In this document: piece after piece, positions 23,566 through 35,625 of the stretch
How positions within the stretch are numbered: position 1 is the first letter of the stretch
Layout of the letters: every line of letters begins with the position of its first letter
From: Aralia elata
Lineage: Eukaryota > Streptophyta > Magnoliopsida > Apiales > Araliaceae
Direction: 5' to 3'
Assembly: GCA_034770075.1 (NCBI GenBank)
Contig: JAVJAP010000334.1
Span: 434,001 to 498,000 of the forward strand
Length of the DNA stretch: 64,000 bases
Notes under the pieces: generated by a model
Database searches by the model: none
Told to the model about the DNA's origin: nothing
The model's input: the letters and a program-made list of their open reading frames with translations, nothing else
Position numbers and translations under genes: made by a program

Positions 23566-24399
23566 CAAACTCATATTAAATATTTAATACTCTATTGTTT
23601 TACCATGCTAGAAGGCGACGTTCAATATTCCAAATATCTTTGAACGCTTAGGATTTAATATGATTTCTTGAGGGATTTATTATTATTAGTCTCATCTTGT
23701 TTAGCGCGCATGCACATATATATATAAAATACGCGTCATATTATTTTACATGCGAAACATGTTGGATAATATAATATATATATATATATATATAGTAAGC
23801 ATACACATATAGAATACTATATTCTACCCGGATTGATTATGGACTTTTCTTCTAGTTTGGTTCACTAGAGCCACCAAGTGAACCAAAAGGTCAAACCTAG
23901 GGTGCATGAATTAAATTTAAATATAACTATTACATTTGAACCCGGGCTCCATTACAAACGGGTCTTCAAGCGCTCCTTGCTCCTTTGTCTCCAATTCTTC
24001 AAAATTAATTCTAACTAGTCCTATTACAAAAACTATTTAAAATAAATAGAAACCTTGATCAGCAGTCAAGGGGGAGTACATGGGAGGGAGATAGAATTTA
24101 CATTAAGAAAAAATTAGAGAAGACGAGGTACGCAGACCCCATTTATAAAAACTCATACATTCAAGCATCCACTAAAATAAATCCAATCACACATTGGTCA
24201 ATAGTCCATAATCAATCCCTATTTATTATCATACATATCTCTATATGTATCAATAAATAACATTCATCCCATGAATAATAAAACCATTCCATATATGCAT
24301 TGATATCATTTAATGGGCAATATTAGTTAAAATCCAATTTCAACTCCAATTAGTTATCATGGAATCCAATTCCAACTCTAATTAGTTATCATGAAATCC

Positions 24400-24640
24400 A
24401 ATTTCAATTAAAATAAACTTCTTTATTTAATCATATTCCAAATCAAAATAAACTCTTTTATTTTAATTTATCCAATTTTGAATAAAATAAACTCCTTTAT
24501 TTTTAATCAAATTCCAAATCAAAATAAACTTCTTTATTTTAATTTATCCAAATTTTTTTGAATAAAAATAAACTCCTTTATTTTTAATCAAATTCCAAAT
24601 CAAAATAAACTCCTTTATTTTAATTTACAAAAATAAAATA
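24400..24640. repeat. AT-rich tandem repeat, about 78 bp, three copies
   Basis: The anchor ATTCCAAATCAAAATAAACT recurs at about 24435, 24511 and 24592, with AAACTCCTTTATTTT between copies. Confidence 0.65.
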
Positions 24641-24741
24641 AATAAAATAATTTTACACAAACAATTATGCCCAATTAAATTGTTCTAAACACATATCAAT
24701 GTATATACAGAATCAAAACAATTAATAATTTGCATAAAGTT

Positions 24742-24756
24742 TGGCTCTTGATACCA
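24742..24756 (-). other. Primer-binding site of the Angela-like copia
   Basis: The minus strand reads TGGTATCAAGAGCCA, a variant of the initiator Met-tRNA site, one base from the LTR boundary at 24758. Confidence 0.8.
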
Positions 24757-24757
24757 C

Positions 24758-25692
24758 TGTTAGGTTTGTATAAAGCGAACATGCAATCAAATTACATTAA
24801 TAAAGCGGAAGCGCGATAAAATCAGATTTTAAAATTTTATACAAACCATCACCATGATCTTTCTTTATGCATAATTATTAATTAAACGAAAGAGATGGAG
24901 AATAAGAATTATACGCTTGTAGAATTCTAGCTTCCTCAGGTACAAGTTCACCTCAAATTCCTTCGCGTTCTCCTTGAATTCCACCGATTAAATTCCTTCC
25001 TTTGATCAACGTTAGCCACCCAAGTGTTTGGCCTCTAGAGGTGATCCACCAAGGAATAATACTTGTTCAAAAAGATGAGTGTTGGCAAAACCCTAGTTTC
25101 TATCTCTATAGAAATATTAAGTACTCTCTACAATTCTTATGCAAAAGTGTGTAACCCTAATCTATGACAAGACTTCTCTTATTTATAGATATAGGAAAAC
25201 TCTTCCCTAAACTATTTAGGATTAGGGTTTCTATTCTAATTAAACTCCTTTAATTAAATTAAACTCCTAATCCAATTAGGAATTCATGTGAGAGTACTTC
25301 TATTAATTAATTTTCAATCCCTATTAGGAATTAAATAATAGTGATAGTAATAATAATAATAAGACTCCTCTTATTAATTTATATTTAATATTTCTAAAAT
25401 ATTAAATAATAAATATTAAGCTATTTAATTTATTCTATCTCCATAGACTAAATTAAATACACTTAACTTATTATTACAATTATGCCATTTACTTCTTAAA
25501 TAAATATTTTTCTTTTGCGGTGTGACCCTTTAGGTTCTCCATATTAAACCGGTTGTGAATAAATCAATTAGAACAATTCTAATCTTATTTAAATAAATAA
25601 ATTAAACTTTTTAATTCATTTAAATAAATAATATTTATTCTACAATAAGGGTAAGCCCCTTAACGATCAACGACTTTCCAGATAATATAGAT
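24758..25692 (-). repeat. 5' LTR of the Angela-like copia, truncated
   Basis: It matches the left LTR from TGTTAGGTTTG through GATAATATAGAT and then stops. About 866 bases of U3 and its upstream part are missing. The next base is env-like coding sequence, so the loss occurred together with the flank. A TATA-like box is at 25180-25189. Confidence 0.85.
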
Positions 25693-26448
25693 GATGAGGG
25701 AGAAACCCTAAATGTCAACAAAGTAATGTCTCCTAAACTGTTTGACAACTAGAAAAGGAACCCCGTGGAGAATAAGAAATTACGAATATCTGGTAGCAGC
25801 AGCAAGGGCACTTCAAAGATAGACAAAGGGAAAAGGAAAGCAAATACACTGAAGAAGGAATCATCACAGTCTGAAGAATCTTTGTCCCCTGTGCTCAGTC
25901 CTTCTAAATCACTCAAGAAGAAGTTGAAAGTTGAGGCATCCCTAGTGAAGTGTCCCTCCATCTTTGGAGATGAATCTGAAGAAGAGGATGAAGCATTTGA
26001 GGCACCCATTGTCAAGCCTTCACCAAGAAGAAGGAAAAGTGCACGACTCAGACAAATGATGAAATTTCCTGGTAGAGGAGAAAATGCTCCACCAAAGACA
26101 ATTGATCTTGATGATGATGATAAGGTAGATGATGAAGAAGCTACAAAAATTAGTGAATCAAAAAGAAAGGATGAAGCTATGACCACTAAAGAGAAATCAG
26201 ATAAATCAACAGAAGATGATGTCAATAAAGAACAGACAGAAAAAATGGATTATGAGCCAGCTGAAGAATCAAAGAAAGTGACTATGGAGGAAGCGAGTTC
26301 AAAGGGAAAGAATAGTAGAGAAATTAACATCGGAAAAGGAAAGGAAGCAATGGAGGATGATGATAAAGTACAAGGGGATTCTGATTCTGAGAATAATGAA
26401 TCAAAAAGCAATTTTAGTCCAGCATTTCAAAGTCTACCAGCATGCTAA
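25690..26448 (+). pseudogene. Env-like accessory gene, middle part
   Basis: The frame is open from 25690 (DDEGETLNVNKVMSPKLFDN), through one TAG at 25750 (plausibly from CAG), to TAA at 26448. The 227 residues after 25765 are rich in lysine, serine, aspartate and glutamate (PSPRRRKSARLRQMMK, then ESEEEDEAFE and IDLDDDDKVDDEEA). Such charged tails with basic, nuclear-signal-like runs are usual for the accessory gene of SIRE-like elements. No enzymatic motif is visible. It is the likely continuation of the part at 5675-6268, with some sequence lost at the junction. Confidence 0.5.
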
Positions 26449-28812
26449 GAGTATATATATTCCATACTATATGCTGGAAATGTAATGCCCCCAAATCTAG
26501 GTCAACCTTTAAACCTGGGTCCAGTGCATCACGGTACTACCCATTTATCACAATAATATTGACATAAATGCAATTATTATATTATTACAATATGTCTCAC
26601 TCAAATCCCAGGTTCTATAACCATTACATCATTCATCGTCATAATAATAATAAATATTACATCATTCTTAAGAATAAATCCTTCATAATATAAACTATTA
26701 CATATTAGGATAATATAATCCTATTCGTTAACTTTTCCTTTGCCTTTGTTCCTTCAGGAACCTTCGGCAGTCTCGATTTTAACTGAAAATATTTGATTTA
26801 AAGCAAGAATGAGCATTTAATTGCTCAGCAAGTATAACAGTTTAATAACAACAAATTCAAGAATCATATCATCATTATTCAACAACTGAACAATAGTTGA
26901 GAAATATTCTGAATAAACTGGAATAACAATTTACTTTTGTTTGAATTAATTTTCGAAACGACATACTGAGCGGTCATAAGACCTTGAACTTTTATTTTTA
27001 TTCATAAAAAGGTTTCACCGTATTTAAACCGTAAACCGATATGCTTACGAGCACTTCTAGGTGATCAGCCTATAGTACTCTATGTTGATCAACACTCTAT
27101 TTTAAACGACTATATGCGTTTGGTTTAGGCACCTCATGGCCTTGTTGGATTTAACCGATTAAAACTGCCCCTAATATTAGGGTTGTTCATCTCATACATA
27201 CATTAGAATCCTAACCAAAACAATTCAGTTGGATAACTCTACTTAACATCAATAATATTTCAAAGATTTATAATTCAATCGATAGAATATTTAAACATTT
27301 GTTTAGCTGAGTTAAATAGCATCAACAATCATTCATAAGCAGTTCGTGAATAATAGAACTTGAAAGCTTTAACAGATTATGCATAGCATAGCTTGAATAA
27401 TTGTGAAAAGTTTAGGAGTACTTGCATTCAATATAGAAATCAAATGAAGTTGGGATACTTACTCAAATATAAAGATTGAGAAAGTTTAGGAAACTTACAT
27501 TCAATACATAAATCGAATGAGAGTTAGAAACTTGCCTTATGCGTTCTTTAAGGATTACACTAAATTGCTCTTCAATTGTCCTACACAATATCAATCACAT
27601 AGACACACCAATTAATCATCACATTACTCTTATTATAGTTCATCTTAACTAGCTTTTAAACATGAACCTAACTTCGTATTTTTAACTTTTTCAATAATCG
27701 ATTTCAAAACTTATTTAATCCATAATTATGTTCAACCAACCTCGGAATGGTCTCAACTTTGGACCGTGAACTATTTATAACATGGCCTAACTACTACCAT
27801 AGGTGGCATGAACAAAAAAATTTACATACACAAAACCTTATTTTTAAGGTCCAATTCCCGAATGCCTTGCAGTTTGTAGACTGCAGGACCCCGACTCGCT
27901 TAAACGACCATAACTTCTTCGTTTCAAAACATTTTTGGGTGATTCTTGATTCTGTGTTTAGCTTACTTCCAGAGCTTTCTTTTGATATAAAAATCACATG
28001 TTAACTCTTTATACATTAAGAGTTATGAAGCTTATAAAAGCATATTAAAAACTGCTCCCGCGGAAATATTGACAGCTAGACCCAGCAGCACTAAAACAGC
28101 CATAACTCTTTCATACGAAAACATTTTTAGGTGATTCTTGAGCCTATTCTCATTAGAATTTTCCCCTCTACAACTTTCTTTTATAAATCAGAAGCATATT
28201 CAGACTTTACAGTTTAAAAAATGGACAGAAAGGTCAGAAGTGTGATTTGTTCATAACGTCTTCATTTCATTTGATAAAATATGATACCACAAACATCAAA
28301 ATGTTATGTTATCATGTTCTAACACTCAATTAACTTCAATAACATAAAAATAACTAAATTATAAACCTACTTATATATAGTTTTATGACTTTTCTCAAGA
28401 ACACGAAGAACACGAAGAACATATGAAAACTAAGTTCCATCATTCTTCATTTCGATTACTTAAAACTTGATGACACAAGCATTAATTAGCTAGGCCATCA
28501 TGTTCTACCACTTATAACATCAAATAAGAAAATCATAAACATACTTATATAGAGTTTTATGACTTTTGCTCAAGAACACATGAAGAAACACTTAGTCGAA
28601 AAAGATCGTACATGGTAACCACTTATGTTCTTGAGCTTTTCAACTATAAAATGAAAGAAAATTGAATATAACAACGACTAGGGATTCTACCTCTTGTAGT
28701 TGCAAGCTTAACTATTTCTTTGCAACTTCAATACAGGAAATATATATCTAGAGAGTAACTTTGCTCTTTGATTTTGTGAATTAGCAAGTTGTTTTAAGCT
28801 TGCAAAGCTTCA

Positions 28813-28822
28813 TATTTATAGG
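28813..28822 (-). promoter_or_regulatory. TATA box of the family A solo LTR
   Basis: The minus strand reads CCTATAAATA. The paralogous LTR has the same box at 53543-53552, and again at 55830-55839 in the duplicated copy. It lies about 40 bases downstream of the TGACATCA cluster. Confidence 0.5.
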
Positions 28823-28860
28823 CTAGGTAGAGTTAGGGCAAAATAGTCTTTTCGCATCCA

Positions 28861-28997
28861 TGACATCATTATGACATCATGATGACATCATCTTCCAACG
28901 TGACATCATCGTTCACATCATTGTCCAATGTGACATCATTATGACATCATGATGACATCATCTTTGTGCTTCTTTGAAGATGATGTCATGGTTACAT
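28861..28997 (-). promoter_or_regulatory. Cluster of TGACATCA motifs upstream of the LTR TATA box
   Basis: TGACATCA occurs seven times between 28861 and 28970, once more in reverse near 28982, and ACATCAT variants fill the gaps. A 32-bp block is present twice, at 28861 and 28931. The motif resembles plant bZIP (as-1 or CRE-like) sites. The orthologous A2 LTR lacks the cluster. Confidence 0.5.
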
Positions 28998-29537
28998 CAT
29001 GCTTGAATCTGATTGGTCGAAAACAATTCACTTGGATTCCTAGTTACATATTTGTATATACTACGTATAATATTCGTATTCTACTCGTATTATACCTCGT
29101 ATTAATCTCGTATTCTACCATATAATATTTCATATTATACTCGTATTTATTCTTTCATTCTTTCATATAATATTTCGTATTATACTCGTACTATTCTCGT
29201 ATTCTAACGAAATTCATTCCACAGTCGAAAAACTACGTTTTTCATTTTCAAATTTTATTGGACATTCCATCTTTTCTCGTAATATTAATATTCGCGTATT
29301 CTTTGAAAAATCAAAAAGACGCAAAAGCGTTTTTGGGTGAATACTGTTTTTACGCCTTTTTTTCAGAAAAAATTTATTTTCTTCTACGAAATCCAAATTC
29401 GAAATTTCTAACACGTAAACACAATTTAGATCATAATACGACCTTTAAACACATAACACATAATATATTCATAAAAATTTATTTTATTTAAATATATTCA
29501 AAATGGCTAAGTACAAATTCTCAATCGTTACAGGAAA

Positions 29538-29923
29538 GCCTTGATACAAGCAAATCCAAAACCAAGACTGTATAGTCAATGGTAGTAGAGCCCCTTAACT
29601 CTATGACTGTAGCCTTCCAGTCTCAGACAAATGTCAATCTCTCTCAAAGGTTAAAAACCTCCACTGAAATTCCTTCTGATTTTCCTTCCTCATCCCACAA
29701 AGATTTCTTTGATATAGTCGCTGCTCTTGAAAATATTTACAAGAGTGAGAAACCCAAGTCAACTACACCAATCCTTGAAGATTCCTTGATTAATCAAGAG
29801 TTGTTGAAAAACTCAGAAGAGTTGCTTGGAAATATTTCCTCAGTCACTGATGCAGCAAAGAACATGGCTGGAGGAAAAGACAATGAATTCTACAGAAAGT
29901 TGCAAGCTTCATTCACAGACATG
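29538..29923 (+). pseudogene. Env-like accessory gene, C-terminal part
   Basis: An open frame from 29579 (MVVEPLNSMTVAFQSQ) runs into the copia LTR at 29924. It has no known catalytic motif; LEDSLINQELLKNSEELLGN is predicted helical. Just upstream, GTAGAGCCCCTTAACTCTATG is a mutated version of the paired motif seen at 4692-4713. This supports the view that this segment and the left end of the window are parts of the same element. Confidence 0.45.
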
Positions 29924-30999
29924 TGCTAGGTTTGTATAACGCGAACATGCAATCAAATTACATAAATAAAGCGTAAGCACGATAAAATCAGATTTTAAAA
30001 TTTTTCATACAAACCATCACCATGATCTTTCTTTATGCACAATTATTAATTAAACGAAAGAGATGGAGAATAAGAATTATACCCTTGTAGAATTCTAGCG
30101 TCCTTAGGTACAAGTTCAACTCCAATTCCTTCGTGTTCTCCTTGAATTCCATCAATTAAATTCCTTCCTTTGATCAACGTTAGCCACCCAAGTGTTTGGC
30201 CTCTAGAGGTGATCCACTAAGGAATAATACTTGTTCAAGAAGATGGGTATACGTTGGCCAAACCCTAGTTTCTATCTCTATAGAAATTGTAAGTACTCCC
30301 CACAATTCTTATACAAAAGTGTGTAACCCTAATCTATGATAAGACTTCTCTTATTTATAGATGTAGGAAAACCCTCCCCTAAACTATTTAGGATTAGGGT
30401 TTCAATTCTAATTAAACTCCCTTAATTAAATTAAACTCCTAATCTAATTAGGAATTCATAAGAGAGTACTTCTATTAATTAATTCGCAATCCCTATTAGG
30501 AATTAAATAATAGTAATAGTAATAATAATAATAAGACTCCTCTTATTAATTTATATTTAATATTTCCAAAATATTAAATAATAACTATTGAGCTATTTAA
30601 TTTATTCTATCTCCATTAGACTAAATTAAATACACTTAACTTATTATTATAATTATGTCATTTACTTCTTAAACAAATAATTTTCTTTTGCGGTGTGACC
30701 CTTTAGGTTATCCATATTAAACCGGTTGTGAATAAATCAATTACAATAATTCTAATCTTATTATGTCATTTAATTAATTTAAATAAATAATATTTATTCT
30801 ACAATAAGGGTAAGCCCCCTTAGCGATCAAAGACATTCCAGAAAATATAGATTTCAACATTAATCATAAAAGAACCTTTAGTGAATATTTACCGCACAAT
30901 TCAATCCTTCTACCATACAATGTCCCAATTAAATATAAGACATGGATTTACTGTCAAGCCTTATTTTATTTAATTATATGTATTTCGAGTCTCCAATGC
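29924..30999 (-). mobile_element. Truncated Angela-like copia LTR
   Basis: It starts TGCTAGGTTTGTATAACG and matches the LTR at 6269-7350, including the TATA box at 30352-30360. It ends abruptly at about 30999 within the LTR, where it joins Ty3 RNase H sequence through about three shared bases (TGC). No primer site or interior remains. Confidence 0.85.
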
Positions 31000-31382
31000 G
31001 ACGCATCACAATAAACTACAAAATTACCTGTGTTATCTTGTAAGAACAACACTGGCGCTTCACTCAACTTGTTCTTGAGCTCCTGAAAACTCTCCTCGCA
31101 TTTCTTCGTCCATACAAATGTCACCGTCTTCCTCATTAAATTTGTTAACGGGGTAGCTATCTTCGAAAAATATTGAATGAATCTCCGATAGTAGCCCGCT
31201 AACCCTAAGAAACTACGCACTTCTGTCGGCGTCTTCGGCTGCTCCCAATTAATCATTGCTTCTACCTTCCCTGGATCTACGGATATACTATCCTAATCAA
31301 TCACGTGGCCCAAAAATCAAACCTTCCAACACTATTCTTAGATGTTCCGCATAATCCTCCTACGTCTTTGAATAGACCAGGA
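31000..31382 (-). pseudogene. A2 RT C-terminus and start of RNase H
   Basis: Minus-strand reading gives MINWEQPKTPTEVRSFLGLA, GYYRRFIQYFSKIATPL and SFQELKNKLSEAPVLFLQD, then NFVVYCDAS. The last is the first RNase H aspartate. The frame then runs out through the junction into copia LTR sequence. The segment upstream (31260-31382) has stops. It joins the part at 35626 across the LTR insertion. Confidence 0.85.
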
Positions 31383-31714
31383 TATCATGTAATATCCCGA
31401 ATGTTTATGAGTTAGTAAATCATGATATTAAATTATTATAATGATTGTGGCATACAATGATCCTTAGAAAAGGAAATTGATGGGTTAAACATAGGATAAT
31501 ACTCAAAGTATATTTGAGTTGATAAAGGTTATATAATAAAAACCTACGAGAATTGGTTGAGGAAAGTGGATTAAATAGGTAATATGAAACCTATGTTATA
31601 GTAATACGTTAAAATTTATTCAACGATAAAATTTCGGAAGAAATTAGACGAACACTGAGTAAGAGGTTTGATATTTGTGATTCCGAGGACGGAATCCTTA
31701 TAAGGAGGGATATG

Positions 31715-34700
31715 TGTGACAACCCGGATTTTCGAGAATAATTATAATAAGAATTTAATATAGAATAATTCTTATTATGAGTCGCGTTTGAATATATATG
31801 TGTTATATATATTTATGTGACTAAATTGATGAGCTTAATATGTATATATATAAATGTGAAATATATACATAGATTCAGAATGAATGAGTTAATAGTTAAT
31901 TATTGTAACGATTGCGAGTCATGGGTAGCTTGATAATTCGAGCTTATGAATATTATTGAATAAAATAGACTTTTATTGATAATATTATGTGGTAAGTGTT
32001 TAAAGGTTATATTATAACCTAGATTATGTGTAGACGATGATTAGTAAGTATGAAAGTTTTCGTATTAGCTAATTTGGCGGATTCGAGAAATATCGCTAGA
32101 ATACTATTTATTGGATTAAGTAAATAGTTGAAGGATAATATTATCGAACGAGTTATTTGTTGTAAAGACGCTAACCCAAAATATGGGTGAGATATATGTA
32201 CGTTGAGGTATATGATTATGGGGAGTTAATCGTGAAGAGCAGCGATCGTGAACCGTGAATACCCTTGTAATTTTGGGTTTATTAATATTATTAAATGGAT
32301 TAAATATTATTTTTATGTGATGTCCTTTAAGGTTATTTTATAACCTAGATGATGTCAATGTATGAAGATTTAGGTGTTATTGAATCGTATGAGTGAATAA
32401 TTGATTTTGCGAAAGATCGCAAAATCACTATTTACGGGGCACGTTTCCCGAGGCACTATTTACGCCATAAAATTTTTGTGTCTTTTTCGATGTTGAATAG
32501 TTTCATAAATACGTGTATGCGTAGGAATAATTTTTTCAAGTGTCAGAAATTTTATTTGAGCTGATACGTGATTTTATCCGTATCCGAAAGGTATTATATG
32601 GGTGTTCCGAATAAATGGACAAATCCCATAATAATTATTTTTATGCATCCCAATAATTATGGGAGTACCCATTTTAATTTTGGGTAGAGTTATTTACCAG
32701 TTTTGGTACAAAAGTGCGAGTTTTCGGATATAATTTTGGTGTTTTTGGGTATTTATTTTGGCTTGTCACCCCAAGAGGGAACCAATCCCTCATTTTGGAC
32801 CAATCAAATGAGAGCATGGGGAGGAGATTGCCGGCAAGCTCATAGAGCTCCTAACCCATTTCCCAAATTTACTCCTCCACTCTCAATCCCATTCAAACCA
32901 TTTGATTTCTCTCTTGCACCTCATTCAAACCAAACCATCAGCAACTAGAGAGAGAGAACTGCAGAGTTTAGTGAGAGAGAGAGAGCTGCCAAGAGCTAGA
33001 AGAGAAAGAAGTCGCCGGAAAAGTCGCCGGAAGAGGAAGAACTCGCCGGAAAAGAAAGGAGGAAGAAGAAGAAGGCACGGGTGGAGGAACAAAGCAAGGA
33101 GAACCCCCAAAACAAAGCCTAGCAAGCTCTCTAGCATCTAGGAAGGATTTACAAAGGTAAACACCAACCAAATCCTTTCCATTCGATTTCTTGTTTAGGT
33201 TCTCAAGTTTTTATGGTTTTTGAGCTCTTGAGCTTGTGGATTAATTTTCTAGCTATCCTTGTTGTTTTTGTTTGTGTTGGATGTTTGTAAATGTTGTTAA
33301 GAGGTTATATAATCCATTAATAACATCAAAATGGAACAAAAACGCAATAAATCCGTACCTATGCTTAAGGAGGATGGAGAACATGAAGAACAATGGAACT
33401 TTGGACATTTGGACGATTTAGAGGACTTGTAGCAATGATTTCGTGTTTGTTTATGTTATTTGTTGTTATGATGTTGTACTTCCATGGGTTATGGAGTTAA
33501 CCCAGTTGGAATGGAGTAAAAAGAAGTTAAAACGAAGATTTGGTGATGATTTTTGTAAAGAACACCAAGAACACGAAGAACACCAAGAACACGAAAATAT
33601 AGCATGAGTTGATACTTTGGCCTAATATTTGGCCATGTTAATGTTGATGAATAACTCTAAATTTTTGATATGTTGTAGCCCTATGTCTTAGGAGTCCATA
33701 GAGTCCGGAACGGACCAATTTTAAGGTGTATAGAAGAAGTTATGGAGGTTGGAGTGAGGAGAGGTCGGATTGCACGAAGGTGGCAAGTCTGCAATTCTGG
33801 GCATTGGCGCAGCCTCGCTGATCCTCACCGAGGCCTTGCCAAGCCCGCTGGTCATTGGCGCAGCCTCGCTGCTCCTCACGGAGGCCTCGCTGCCCTGATT
33901 GGCGCAGCCTCGCTGATTCTCACGGAGGCCCCGCCGACTGCCTGTATCCAAAATGTCTAGCATGAACACCTCTTAGTAAAATGACCATAACTTTCTCATA
34001 CGAACTCGGATTAGGGCGATTCAAGATGATCCGGAAAGCTTAGAGATAGACCTACAACTTCCAATAATTAGAATTGATATTTACTTTCTGGATGAATTCT
34101 AAAATTGACTATCTTTGGAACTATTGTGCGATTAGAGACAATCGGAGGGCGTTGGACATGCACGTGTGCAATGTGTAATGTTTTCGACGCTATGTTATAA
34201 TGTTCTAAGTTCTAAAACATGATAATTATGATTTATAATGATACTTGATATTTACCATTGGGTATTAGACAATTCGAGTGAGCGTGCTAAGCGTACGCAA
34301 TCGCGTGTCACTTGGGCGTTCGAATAGGCAAGTGTGGCGTACGAACGTGCAAACGTCGTAACGCCGTAACAAGTGTGTATAACCTTGTTTAATATTTTGT
34401 TTCTAATAATAATGAGACATGATAGAGTGTTATAACACAATGTATGAGCATGCTAAACTTGTCAAAAAGAGGTGAATTAGGCGTGTGACGTATAAACGTC
34501 GAAACGCCATGTAAAGTGTTAATGAACTTAAATAGTGTTTCGATTTAAACAAAACGAACATTATAAGATATGAAATGGGTTTATAATGTAAACCATTATA
34601 TGAAGCCTTTTTAGTGGCTAATTGGTATTTTATTGTTAAATAAATTGTGTAGGATATTTGAAGGACGAGCCATCATAATTTGGCAAGGAACGCTTAAGGC

Positions 34701-35620
34701 AAGTTCTTTCAGTAATTTGTTAACTTGTTTAAATGTATTGATGTACATGACTTGATTACTAAATTTTTCACTATTATGTGGATTATATGAGAGCATGATT
34801 AAAGTGTGCATAATGTGCAATTATGTGACTATATTATTCTATGTGGAACTTGAATTATTGTAAATATACAATGTGAGATGCATGAAGTATGCTATGAGAT
34901 ACATGATGCATATATATGGATGAATTGCATAAGATTTATAATGCGTGAGTAAGATGCATAGTATGAGAATCATGGTGCATGGATAAAATGCAAACTTATG
35001 TGTTACGTAAAGCATGAAATGTGAAAACTGTCAGTTCTTGTTGAGCCATCGTGCTCATTCTTGCAAAAATAAAACTTTTGCAGATTTACGATGCAATACA
35101 ATTATCTCGATATCGTGATGATAAAGATTAGAGGCGCATGGAAACAGGAAGGTTCCTAAATGTCCCTTTACTGTAATTATTTAGCTATGATGACGGTATA
35201 TGATGTACGTAAATTTGACTATGTAAACCTTGAGTTAGAAATGAAGGTTATCCATTATAGTATTTATGATGTGATTATGTTAGTTACTTGTTACAGTAAA
35301 CTAAAAGGATGTCGATGTTGTATAAAGGACATTTTTATAACGAATGTATTGGTTATTGAATAACCTTGCGAATATTCAGGGATTGGATAAAGTCAGAATC
35401 TGAACCTTGCGTTCACACATGAGATATTGTAAAGGATTATGGTATTTATTCAACCTTGGTCATAAATGTTTTATTTAAGGTCTTCGTGCCTGGGATTAGA
35501 TGAGGATATGTTGTTATATTATTGTAATTACATACTTTTAGTAAGCCTATGTTGTATGGGTAGTACCGTGACGTGCTGGAATCGGGTTCAAGGTAAGACC
35601 CGAGTTTCGGGGGCGTTACA
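31715..35620 (+). repeat. 3' LTR of the inserted Ty3 element (3.9 kb)
   Basis: It is long, AT-rich and noncoding, apart from a purine-rich stretch with GCCGG repeats at 32947-33090 and a GC-rich repeat at 33802-33933. The ends are typical for chromovirus LTRs. Short arginine-rich frames in 32902-33141 follow from GA and CCGG repetition and are not genes. Confidence 0.75.
33802..33933 (+). repeat. GC-rich direct repeat, three copies
   Basis: ATTGGCGCAGCCTCGCTG followed by a CTCAC(C/G)GAGGCC block occurs at 33802, 33853 and 33897. It is the only GC-rich island in this LTR. Confidence 0.8.
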
Positions 35621-35625
35621 TATCA

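Larger units (their letters stand above)
23071..24740 (-). other. Long noncoding leader of the Angela-like copia
   Basis: About 1.7 kb lies between the primer site and gag. It contains a TA run (23771-23794), three copies of a TTGTGGTGACACAA hairpin-like motif (23278, 23464, 23552) and an AT-rich repeat at 24400-24640. No protein is recognised. Confidence 0.6.
6269..25692 (-). mobile_element. Angela-like Ty1/copia element, host of a nested Tat element
   Basis: On the minus strand the order is truncated 5' LTR (24758-25692), primer site (24742-24756), leader, gag, protease, integrase, RT, RNase H, polypurine tract (8067-8080) and 3' LTR (6269-8066). The Tat element at 9070-20587 splits the RT. 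Coding segments have many stops and frameshifts. The right LTR stops about 866 bases short of the left one and joins directly to env-like coding sequence, so no target duplication can be read. The lineage call rests on remembered Angela-type phrases such as FGLTQ.TYI and KHVLRHFHLIRGIIER. Confidence 0.8.
26481..29532 (-). mobile_element. Solo LTR of a Tekay-type Ty3 element (family A)
   Basis: It runs TGTAATGCCCCCAAATCTAG to CAATCGTTACA and is flanked by ggaaa at 26476-26480 and 29533-29537. No internal sequence remains, so unequal recombination between two LTRs removed it. It is homologous to the split LTR at 38915-39709 plus 52152-54423. Orientation is minus by comparison with that element's primer site. 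Confidence 0.9.
31388..35620 (+). mobile_element. Deleted plus-strand Ty3 element, mostly a 3.9-kb 3' LTR
   Basis: It is flanked by tatca at 31383-31387 and 35621-35625, which restores the RT reading frame (FIDDIL) of A2 when removed. The left 250 bases begin TGTAATATCCCG, a diverged LTR-like start. Then comes the end of an interior (GATTCCGAGGACGGAATCC), a polypurine tract at 31701-31712 and a 3' LTR at 31715-35620 (TGTGACAACCCGG...GGGCGTTACA). So nearly all the 5' LTR and interior were deleted. Confidence 0.8.

Noticed and set aside
25765..26448. Host gene for a nuclear, chromatin-like acidic protein
   Set aside because: It continues upstream in frame to the copia break and resembles the charged tail of the SIRE-type accessory gene; no introns or conserved domain.
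32902..33171. Arginine-rich and leucine-rich frames on both strands
   Set aside because: They follow from GA and GCCGGAAG repetition inside an LTR; no codon bias or homology.
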